DNA of 9,665 nucleotides from DASUPK01 sp035265665. Its GTDB lineage: Bacteria > Actinomycetota > Thermoleophilia > Solirubrobacterales > 70-9. Below, piece after piece: positions 1-4,680 of this stretch. The translations under genes were made by a program, and so were the position numbers. Every line of letters starts with the position of its first letter. Positions within the stretch are counted from its first letter, which is position 1. Under the pieces are notes generated by a model. The model did no database searches. It saw only the letters and a list, made by a program, of their open reading frames with translations, and was not told the DNA's origin. The stretch lies in assembly GCA_035265665.1 (NCBI GenBank), contig DATFOK010000034.1, positions 1-9,665 of the forward strand, in the 5' to 3' direction.

Positions 1-15
1 GGTGGCATCGCGAAG

Positions 16-88
<73 letters not shown>

Positions 89-96
89 GCGCCCTC

Positions 97-102
97 ACTG
101 TA
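97..102 (-). promoter_or_regulatory. -10 element of tRNA-Thr
   Basis: TACAGT on the minus strand fits the TAnnnT -10 pattern and ends 8 nt before the mature tRNA 5' end. Transcription would therefore start almost at the tRNA. I see no good TTGACA-like -35 at 16-18 nt spacing, so the call rests on the -10 and its position. Confidence 0.4.
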
Positions 103-152
103 GCGAGGGGCGGGAGAGGCTTTGAGGGTGGCTGGGGGCCCTCGCCGGGGCC

Positions 153-857
153 TCAGGGGTGGAGTGCGAGGCGCTGGCCGTTCATGCGGGCCGCGGAGTC
201 CGAGCAGAGGAAGGCGATGGCGTCAGCGAGGTCCTCGGCGGGGGTGAAATTGGGGTTCTGGGTGCCGGGGCTCTCCTCGCGCATCCGGGGGGTCTCGATG
301 GCGTTGACGACGATGATGTTGGCCGTGGCGTTGGTGCCGGCGAAGGAGTCGGCGAGGGACAGGGTCCAGGCCTCCGCCGCGGCCTTGGTCGAGGCGTAGG
401 CCGCGTTGGTGTTCTCGGGGTTCTGGGCTGCGGCCGCGGAGACGAGGACGAAGCGGCCGTGGTCGCTGGCGGTGAGGGCGGAGTGAAAGGCGCGGGTGGT
501 CAGTTGGAGGGTGCGGACGAGGAGGCCGTGGAGGAAGTCGTAGTCGGCGAGGTCGAAGGAGTCGATGGGGTCACCGCCGCGGTAGCCGCCGACCAGGTGG
601 AGCAGGCCGTCAATGCGGCCAAACTTCTTCTCGGTGGACGCGGCCCAGTCGTTGGCCTGGGACTCGTCGAGGAGGTCAACGGCTTGGGAGGCGACTCGGT
701 CGTCCGGGAGGTCCTGGGCCACGAGGTCGGCGATCTCCTTATGGCGGTCGGCGAGGGCGAGGTTGGCACCGGCGTCGGCCAGGCGCTTGGCGACGACAGG
801 GCCGAGGCCGCCGCCTGCACCGGCGATCGCGATCACCCTTCCGTCGAGCTCGGGCAT
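153..857 (-). CDS. SDR family NAD(P)-dependent oxidoreductase
   Basis: The 234-residue product is a classical short-chain dehydrogenase/reductase, a single Rossmann-fold cytosolic enzyme that oxidises or reduces an alcohol/carbonyl with NAD(P). The cofactor-binding glycine motif is at residues 13-19 (GAGGGLG). An acidic residue at the end of the second strand (Asp37) suggests NAD(H) preference. The catalytic set is visible as Ser140, Tyr154 and Lys158 (YASTK). The usual NNAG stretch is replaced by LVGGY near residues 88-92, so the Asn of the extended tetrad is absent there. The length is at the short end for the family (about 250). The ATG at 857 is chosen because the nucleotide-binding strand starts right after it. 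There is no Shine-Dalgarno sequence, but a TAGCGT lies 7 nt upstream, which fits a leaderless message. The substrate cannot be told from sequence. It is transcribed divergently from the nuclease gene at 961. Confidence 0.9.
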   Translation of the reverse strand: MPELDGRVIAIAGAGGGLGPVVAKRLADAGANLALADRHKEIADLVAQDLPDDRVASQAVDLLDESQANDWAASTEKKFGRIDGLLHLVGGYRGGDPIDSFDLADYDFLHGLLVRTLQLTTRAFHSALTASDHGRFVLVSAAAAQNPENTNAAYASTKAAAEAWTLSLADSFAGTNATANIIVVNAIETPRMREESPGTQNPNFTPAEDLADAIAFLCSDSAARMNGQRLALHP

Positions 858-864
858 CAGGGTG

Positions 865-870
865 ACGCTA
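865..870 (-). promoter_or_regulatory. -10 element of the SDR gene (leaderless)
   Basis: TAGCGT on the minus strand fits TAnnnT and is separated from the ATG at 857 by exactly 7 nt (858-864). That is the geometry of leaderless actinobacterial transcripts, and the absence of a Shine-Dalgarno sequence agrees. No convincing -35 is seen. Confidence 0.4.
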
Positions 871-941
871 TCCGGCCGCGCGTGACTCTGCTGACGATCT
901 CGTCACTCATTCATTGCACTCCGCGCGCCATCCCTGGCGTA

Positions 942-957
942 GCGAACGTATGTTCGC
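942..957. promoter_or_regulatory. LexA-type SOS box
   Basis: The 16-nt sequence GCGAAC-GTAT-GTTCGC is a perfect inverted repeat. Its core CGAACGTATGTTCG fits the Gram-positive SOS operator (CGAAC-N4-GTTCG; mycobacterial form GAAC-N4-GTTC). It overlaps the TATGTT -10 at 949-954 and ends 3 nt before the ATG of the nuclease gene at 961, so a bound repressor would block transcription start. It is 85 nt from the divergent SDR start, so control of that gene is less likely. LexA binding is inferred from the match only. Confidence 0.78.
949..954 (+). promoter_or_regulatory. -10 element of the PD-(D/E)XK nuclease gene (leaderless)
   Basis: TATGTT fits TAnnnT and sits 6 nt before the ATG at 961, giving a leaderless start. 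It lies inside the SOS-box palindrome, as expected for a repressor that competes with RNA polymerase. No Shine-Dalgarno sequence precedes the ATG. Confidence 0.5.
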
Positions 958-960
958 CGC

Positions 961-1425
961 ATGCCCGAAGGACTTCATCCCCGAACACTGGGCGACCTTG
1001 GTGAAGCAGCTGCCATCCACTGGCTCACGTCAATGGGTGCGGTCGTCTCGTTCCCGCTGTTTCACAGCCCTGACTACGACCTCATTGCGGAGATAGAAGG
1101 GCGAGTGAGCCGGATCCAAGTGAAGACGTCGACATGCAGACAAAAGCCCACAGGCCATTACGCCATCTCGCTGGCGACATCAGGTGGGAATCAAAGCTGG
1201 ACCGGGGTGGTGAAGGAATTCGAACGAGCCGGACGGATTACGTCTTCATCGTGGTCGGTGATGGACGCCGCTGGTTCATTCCGTCCGGGGAGATCGAGGG
1301 AAGACACGGGATCACGTTGGGAGGAACGAAGTACTCCGAATTCCAGGTCGGTCAGTCCGATCCTCTCGATCCGGCTGAGTCTGGCGGCTCTACACTCCCG
1401 AATCGGAGGGGGGGCGCCGGAGTAG
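961..1425 (+). pseudogene. PD-(D/E)XK endonuclease (group I intron-associated type), frameshifted
   Basis: The first ~88 codons encode the core of a PD-(D/E)XK nuclease like those associated with group I introns (PDDEXK_5 / I-Ssp6803I-like, recognised from memory). Visible are Glu15 in GEAAA, Asp40 in SPDYDLI and the QxK pair Gln53/Lys55 in RIQVKTS, followed by GGNQSW near residues 75-80. After about position 1224 the reading becomes unrelated Ser/Arg-rich sequence and ends at TAG 1423-1425, inside tRNA-Tyr. The family's C-terminal part (TDYVFIVVGDGRRWFIP, then LGGTKYSEFQV) continues in the -1 frame from about 1224 to 1360. One missing base near 1219-1229 explains this. There is no slippery heptamer, so programmed frameshifting is unlikely. 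The catalytic residues precede the break, but the lost half includes conserved core sequence. It may be a decaying gene or an assembly error. Transcription appears SOS-controlled and leaderless. The given end is the stop of the upstream frame. Confidence 0.75.
1391..1396 (+). promoter_or_regulatory. -10 element of tRNA-Tyr
   Basis: TACACT matches TAnnnT and lies 11 nt upstream of the mature tRNA 5' end, leaving a leader of only a few nucleotides. It falls in the tail of the broken nuclease reading frame, so the tRNA need not depend on that gene's promoter. No clear -35 hexamer is visible. Confidence 0.4.
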
Positions 1426-1492
1426 GAGAGCCGGGCCAGACTGTAAATCTGGTGCCTTCGTTGCTGAGTGGGTTCGATTCCCACCCCCCCCA
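1408..1492 (+). tRNA. tRNA-Tyr (anticodon GTA), class II
   Basis: This 85-nt cloverleaf has a long variable arm. The acceptor stem is seven consecutive G (1408-1414) pairing with seven C (1485-1491), discriminator A at 1492. The D stem is CCGG/CCGG (1417-1420 with 1431-1434). The anticodon stem CCAGA/TCTGG encloses CTGTAAA, giving GTA at 1443-1445. The T arm is GTGGG-TTCGATT-CCCAC. No CCA is encoded and there is no intron. Two oddities: position 8, almost always U in bacterial tRNAs, is C (1415), and the variable region (1453-1467) forms at best a 2-bp stem. The broken nuclease's frames run into it. Confidence 0.93.
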
Positions 1493-1527
1493 TTCCTCGC
1501 CACCTCCGGGTGGCGCTCTGAATTCTG

Positions 1528-1540
1528 AGACCGATGGTCT
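1528..1540. repeat. Short inverted repeat upstream of the AbrB-like gene
   Basis: AGACC-GAT-GGTCT is an exact inverted repeat with 5-nt arms, 22 nt before the ATG at 1563. AbrB-family proteins often repress their own genes, so it could be an operator. It could also be chance, or the base of a tRNA trailer hairpin, although no T-run follows. Confidence 0.35.
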
Positions 1541-1562
1541 ACCCGCAGTGGGTCGAACACGG

Positions 1563-1772
1563 ATGTCAAAGCATCATCAGGTCACGGTCCCGCTCGCAGT
1601 GGCGGCAGCAGCCTCGATCGAGCCAGGCGACCGCTTCCGAGTCGAGTCCGACGGGACAGGCAAGTTTGTGATGACCCGGATCGAGGAGTACATGGAACAG
1701 CACACTGCGCAGCTCTCCATTCCCGATGAGGCAGACGAGCCGGCCGGGCCCGAACGCCGCGCCCCCGACTAA
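1563..1772 (+). CDS. AbrB/SpoVT-type (MazE-like fold) DNA-binding protein
   Basis: The 69-residue product carries an N-terminal SpoVT/AbrB swapped-hairpin domain (residues about 2-40). QVTVPLAVAAA corresponds to the typical QVTIPKAVR strand-helix, followed by IEPGDRFRVESDGTGKFVM, matching the family's L.PGD.v.fe.dgdG.vvl pattern. The usual basic residue after the VTVP stretch is missing (LAVAAA instead of KAVRDA), so DNA affinity may be altered. The C-terminal 29 residues are acidic and proline-rich, probably disordered. Such proteins are small transcription regulators or antitoxins. No toxin gene is adjacent, so a toxin-antitoxin role is not supported. The ATG at 1563 leaves the normal short lead-in before the domain; GTG at 1548 in frame is an alternative. 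No Shine-Dalgarno sequence is visible. The open frame upstream runs through tRNA-Tyr, but that is not taken as coding. Confidence 0.75.
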   Translation: MSKHHQVTVPLAVAAAASIEPGDRFRVESDGTGKFVMTRIEEYMEQHTAQLSIPDEADEPAGPERRAPD

Positions 1773-1789
1773 GCGGGGGTTGGTCGTTT
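1762..1789 (+). terminator. Hairpin terminator of the AbrB-like gene
   Basis: CCCCCG (1762-1767) pairs with CGGGGG (1774-1779) around a 6-nt loop that contains the TAA stop codon. The T-rich stretch TTGGTCGTTT follows on the plus strand only. The stem is strong but short and the T tract is interrupted, so intrinsic termination is likely but not certain. Confidence 0.55.
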
Positions 1790-1907
1790 GCACCCAGGCA
1801 GGAACCGAGTAAGTCGGTGAAAGCTGCCGGGGTCCGGACCCAGCCGGCCGAATTGATCGTCTGCAGGCATTTTCCCCCGGGAAGCGCCGATCGGCAAGCG
1901 CCCTTGG
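1790..1907. other. Convergent intergenic spacer with two palindromes
   Basis: This spacer lies between the 3' ends of the AbrB-like gene and the ABC permease gene. It contains two perfect palindromes, GGGTCCGGACCC at 1830-1841 and GCCGATCGGC at 1886-1895. Neither is followed by a T-run on either strand, although the second lies just downstream of the permease stop and could form a 3'-end stem for that transcript. No coding potential is seen. Confidence 0.45.
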
Positions 1908-2645
1908 TCAGCCCGTCCGCCGCCGCAGCGTCGCCGCGCCCAGCGCCAGCGCCAACCCCGTCGCGCCGAGCACCACCGCAACGTCGAGGACGAGCCGCCC
2001 TTCGAACTGTTCCCCGGAGGCCACCCGTGCCAGCGCGTCGTAGGCATAGGTGAACGGCAGCGCTCCCGCGAGCGTGTCGAGCCAGTCCGACATCTCGCTG
2101 CGCGGCACCAACAACCCGCAGAGCAGGATCTGCGGCAGCACGAAGGCGGGCATGAACTGCACAGCCTGGAACTCCGTCCGCGCGAAAGCGCTCACGAACA
2201 GCCCCAGCGCCATGCCCAGCACCGCGTTCGTGATCGCGAGCACCGCCACCCAGAACGCGGCCCCCTCCGTCGTCAGGTCGAGCAGCACATAGGCGAACGT
2301 CGTCGTCACCGCTGCCTGCAACGTCGCCAGCAGCGCGAACGCGATCCCGTACCCAACCAAGAGATCGAGTTTCGAGAGCGGCATCGTCATCAGCCGCTCG
2401 AGCGTCCCCGTCGTCCGCTCCCGCAGCATCGTGATCGACGTGATCAGGAACATCATGATCAGCGGGAACAGACCCAGCATCGGCGGCCCGATCCGCTCGA
2501 ACGTCCCCGGCTGCCCCTCGAACATGTACTTGACAAGCGTCATCAGAACGCACGGCACCACCAGGACGAGCGCGATCGTCCGCGGATCCCGCCGCAACTG
2601 CTCGAGCACCCGCCTCGCAACCGCGAGCGTGCAGCGCGGGCTCAC
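1908..2645 (-). CDS. ABC-2 type exporter, permease subunit
   Basis: The 245-residue integral membrane protein has about six hydrophobic segments (residues roughly 22-41, 56-73, 97-121, 130-153, 161-181 and 217-240). That is the layout of ABC-2 permeases used in drug, lipid or polysaccharide export. The family's hallmark lies after the second segment: RERTTGTLERLMTMPLSKLDLLVGY (residues 75-99, written here as its run of 25 split by RERTTGTLERL and MTMPLSKLDLLVGY). Translation starts at GTG 2645-2643, overlapping the ATPase gene's TGA in a GTGA arrangement, so the two are translationally coupled and surely partners. The TGA at 1908-1910 is the end. The substrate cannot be inferred. The very short loops and 245-residue length fit the DrrB/NodJ-like group. 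Confidence 0.9.
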   Translation of the reverse strand: MSPRCTLAVARRVLEQLRRDPRTIALVLVVPCVLMTLVKYMFEGQPGTFERIGPPMLGLFPLIMMFLITSITMLRERTTGTLERLMTMPLSKLDLLVGYGIAFALLATLQAAVTTTFAYVLLDLTTEGAAFWVAVLAITNAVLGMALGLFVSAFARTEFQAVQFMPAFVLPQILLCGLLVPRSEMSDWLDTLAGALPFTYAYDALARVASGEQFEGRLVLDVAVVLGATGLALALGAATLRRRTG

Positions 2646-3307
2646 GCCCTCTCCTCCCGCTGGATCAACCTGAGGAACGCATCCGTCAGGTCCTCCGCGC
2701 CGGTCTGACTGAGGATCTCGTCCGGCGGCGCGATCGCCAGGAACCGTCCCTCCCTCATCAGCGCCAGCTGATGGCAGTTCTCTGCCTCATCCATCACGTG
2801 ACTCGAGACCAGCAGCGTCTTCCCCTCGTCCGAGAGCGAATGGAACGTCTGCCACAGGTCTCGTCGAAGCACCGGATCGAGTCCCACGGTCGGCTCATCG
2901 AGGATCAGAACCTCCGGGTCCCCCAACAGCGCTGTGCCCAGTGAAACCCGGGCGCGCTGCCCTCCCGACTGGTCGCGTACCACCCGATCCGCCACCTCCC
3001 GCAACCGCACCGATTCGATCGCCTGGTCGATCCGCTCCGCCGGCGCGTCCAGCACCTGCGCGAAGAACCGCAGGTTCTCCCGCACTGTCAGGTCCGCGTA
3101 GACGGACGGCGCCTGCGTCACATACGCAACCCTCGGCCGCAGCGACGCGGAACCAGCCGCCTCACCGAGCACCCGCACCTCCCCCGCCTCAACGACCTGC
3201 ACCCCGACGATCGAGCGCATCAACGTCGTCTTGCCGCAACCACTGGGGCCCAGCAGCCCGGTGACCGATCCGGCCTCCACCGTGAAGGACAGGTCCGGCA
3301 GCACCAA
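2642..3307 (-). CDS. ABC transporter ATP-binding protein
   Basis: This is the nucleotide-binding subunit that powers the adjacent permease. Walker A is GPSGCGKTT (residues 20-28), the Q-loop glutamine is Gln65, the signature is QSGGQ (113-117, first residue Gln not Leu), Walker B is VLILDEP (133-139), the D-loop is GLDP (142-145) and the switch His is His170. The coordinates use TTG 3307-3305, the only ATG/GTG/TTG available near the N-terminus, and give 221 residues. However, the frame upstream of it reads AAAIQISGLRVRRGDK, the expected first beta strand and A-loop region of such ATPases. The real protein therefore probably starts further upstream, most likely at the ATC at 3358-3356 or the CTG at 3367-3365. 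The gene follows the sigma gene by under 80 nt on the same strand and is probably cotranscribed with it. Stop and permease start overlap. Confidence 0.9.
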   Translation of the reverse strand: MVLPDLSFTVEAGSVTGLLGPSGCGKTTLMRSIVGVQVVEAGEVRVLGEAAGSASLRPRVAYVTQAPSVYADLTVRENLRFFAQVLDAPAERIDQAIESVRLREVADRVVRDQSGGQRARVSLGTALLGDPEVLILDEPTVGLDPVLRRDLWQTFHSLSDEGKTLLVSSHVMDEAENCHQLALMREGRFLAIAPPDEILSQTGAEDLTDAFLRLIQREERA

Positions 3308-3385
3308 CTTGTCGCCGCGCCTGACGCGCAGCCCCGAGATCTGGATCGCGGCGGCGATGCCGCGCAGCCTATGCCGCGGAGGGTC

Positions 3386-4528
3386 TCAGCCCAAACCGCG
3401 CAAGCACTGCGCCTCGGGCAGGGCCTTGAGCCGCTTCAGCGTGTTGTTCTCGATCTGCCGGATCCGCTCCCGCGTCACCCCGAACGCCTCCCCAACCTCC
3501 TCGAGCGTCATCGGCTTCCGCCCGTTCAGCCCGTAGCGCAGCTCGAGCACCTCCCGGTCCCGCCGCGGCAGCACCGCCAGCGCCCTCTGCACGTCTTCCC
3601 TCTGCAGGTTGTCGGAGGCGGTCTCGAACGGCCCCACCACGCTGTCGTCCGCCACGAAATCGCCCAGCTCCGAATCGTCCTCGTCTCCCACCGGCTTCTC
3701 CAACGAAACCGGCATCTGGCTGACCCGCAGCACCTCCCGCACCTCCCTGCCCGTCCACCCGAGCTCGTTCCCGATCTCCTGAGGCTCCGGCTCCCTCCCC
3801 AGCTTCTGGACCAGGTTCCTCTCCACGTGCACCACGCGGTTCAGCTTCTCCACCATATGAACCGGAATCCGGATCGTCCTGGACTTGTCGGCCAGCGCCC
3901 TGGTCACCGCCTGTCTGATCCACCAGGTCGCATAGGTCGAAAACTTGTAGCCCCGCCGGTAATCGAACTTCTCCACCGCCCGGATCAACCCAAGCGAACC
4001 CTCCTGGATCAGATCCAGCAGGATCAATCCCCGCCCCAGATAGGACTTCGCGATCGACACCACCAACCTCAGGTTGGCCTCGACCATGTGCCGCTTGGCA
4101 TCCATGTCCCCCCGCTCGATCCGCTTCGCCAGCGCCACCTCCTGATCGGCCGTGAGCAGATCGACCGAGCCGATCGAGCGCAGATAGAGACGCAGCGAGT
4201 CCAGACTCGGCTCGACGGTCAGATCCAGCTCCTGCTTCTGCCGCCCGTTCGACCCCTCCTCCGAGGCCTTGCCCTCCTTGTACGCGGTCACCCCATCCGC
4301 CGCGATCACATCCACACCCTGCTCGACCAGGTGCGCGTGCAACTCCGACACCTGCTCCTTGGTGACCTCCACCTCCTCGAGGGTGGCAGCGATCTCCTCG
4401 AAGGTCAGATAACCCCGCTCGGTCCCCACCGCAATGATCCCGCGCAGCTCCTCGTTCTCCCCGAAGGGCTGCTCATCGGCCGAGACAGCCGTGCGAATCG
4501 ACGCCAAACTCTTCTCCTCGTCTCCCAA
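3386..4528 (-). CDS. rpoD: RNA polymerase sigma-70 factor, primary (RpoD/SigA) type
   Basis: With the TTG start at 4528-4526 the protein has 380 residues and all sigma-70 regions. Region 1.1 is at about 28-77, region 1.2 about 108-141 (SLDSLRLYLRSIG), and region 2 about 148-210 (NLRLVVSIAKSYLGRGL, DLIQEGSLGLIRAVEKFD, YATWWIRQAV). Region 3 is about 217-290, and region 4 about 313-370 ends in the helix-turn-helix RERIRQIENNTLKRLK that reads the -35. Region 1.1 and the length argue for the vegetative factor rather than a group 3/4 sigma. The ending differs from textbook RpoD (no HPSR motif), so a group 2 paralogue is possible. An ATG at 4597 would add 23 residues but lies upstream of a good -10. 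The TTG has a strong GGAGG 8 nt before it, hence the choice. It is divergent from folE2 and upstream of the ABC genes. Confidence 0.9.
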   Translation of the reverse strand: MGDEEKSLASIRTAVSADEQPFGENEELRGIIAVGTERGYLTFEEIAATLEEVEVTKEQVSELHAHLVEQGVDVIAADGVTAYKEGKASEEGSNGRQKQELDLTVEPSLDSLRLYLRSIGSVDLLTADQEVALAKRIERGDMDAKRHMVEANLRLVVSIAKSYLGRGLILLDLIQEGSLGLIRAVEKFDYRRGYKFSTYATWWIRQAVTRALADKSRTIRIPVHMVEKLNRVVHVERNLVQKLGREPEPQEIGNELGWTGREVREVLRVSQMPVSLEKPVGDEDDSELGDFVADDSVVGPFETASDNLQREDVQRALAVLPRRDREVLELRYGLNGRKPMTLEEVGEAFGVTRERIRQIENNTLKRLKALPEAQCLRGLG

Positions 4529-4535
4529 TTGTCCC

Positions 4536-4554
4536 GCCTCCCCCCTACGGAGGC
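4536..4554 (-). promoter_or_regulatory. Shine-Dalgarno sequence of the sigma gene inside a hairpin
   Basis: In the sigma mRNA leader, GCCTCC (4554-4549) can pair with GGAGGC (4541-4536) across a 7-nt loop GTAGGGG. GGAGG is the Shine-Dalgarno sequence and sits 8 nt before the TTG start. Folding would hide it, which suggests translational control or thermosensing. In such GC-rich DNA a 6-bp stem can also arise by chance. Confidence 0.5.
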
Positions 4555-4570
4555 CGGTCCAGTGCCCGGG

Positions 4571-4576
4571 AGTATA
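4571..4576 (-). promoter_or_regulatory. -10 element of the sigma gene promoter
   Basis: TATACT on the minus strand, in the context CCTTATACTCCC, is the best -10 match in the window (5 of 6 to TATAAT). Transcription would start near 4564, leaving a leader of about 36 nt with the Shine-Dalgarno sequence. No good TTGACA-like -35 sits 17 nt upstream. Its position downstream of the ATG at 4597 supports the TTG start. Confidence 0.55.
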
Positions 4577-4607
4577 AGGACGAGCGGGCAAGAACACCGA
4601 CCGATTT

Positions 4608-4631
4608 TTGAGGTATTCGATCCGACCTCAA
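4608..4631. promoter_or_regulatory. Inverted repeat in the rpoD-folE2 divergent region (operator candidate)
   Basis: TTGAGGT (4608-4614) and ACCTCAA (4625-4631) form an exact inverted repeat with a 10-bp spacer, so the half-site centres are 17 bp apart. It lies about 32 bp upstream of the sigma -10 and about 50 bp upstream of the folE2 ATG, a natural place for a dimeric regulator of either gene. No regulator is identified. Confidence 0.4.
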
Positions 4632-4667
4632 CGGGCATCACCTCCGAGACCGCCAAACGCCCTCAGT

Positions 4668-4673
4668 CATACT
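4668..4673 (+). promoter_or_regulatory. -10-like element of folE2 (leaderless)
   Basis: CATACT, in the run CATACTTG, ends 7 nt before the ATG at 4681. There is no Shine-Dalgarno sequence, so the message may be leaderless. The first position is C rather than T, and no -35 is evident. Confidence 0.35.
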
Positions 4674-4680
4674 TGACCCA

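Noticed and set aside
137..152. GGCCC-TCGCCG-GGGCC hairpin right after the SDR stop as a terminator
   Set aside because: No T-run follows on the minus strand, and tRNA-Thr has its own -10; in this base composition the stem is weak evidence.
159..1004. 281-codon open frame antisense to the SDR gene
   Set aside because: The product is a Gly/Val/Glu-rich low-complexity string with no domain; the opposite strand holds clear SDR motifs.
1215..1232. Programmed -1 frameshifting in the nuclease gene
   Set aside because: No X-XXY-YYZ slippery heptamer or obvious downstream structure at the junction; mutation or sequence error is simpler.
1225..1772. One continuous open frame joining the nuclease C-terminus, tRNA-Tyr and the AbrB-like domain
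   Set aside because: A real fusion would translate the whole tRNA gene. The AbrB domain has its own ATG at the expected place, and lack of stops is common in GC-rich DNA.
1582..2553. 323-codon frame on the minus strand overlapping the ABC permease
   Set aside because: Arg/Ala/Gly-rich out-of-frame reading; the permease frame has membrane segments and the ABC-2 hallmark.
4529..4597. ATG 4597 as the sigma gene start, adding 23 residues
   Set aside because: It lies upstream of the TATACT -10, the extra residues look unlike sigma N-termini, and the TTG at 4528 has a strong Shine-Dalgarno sequence.
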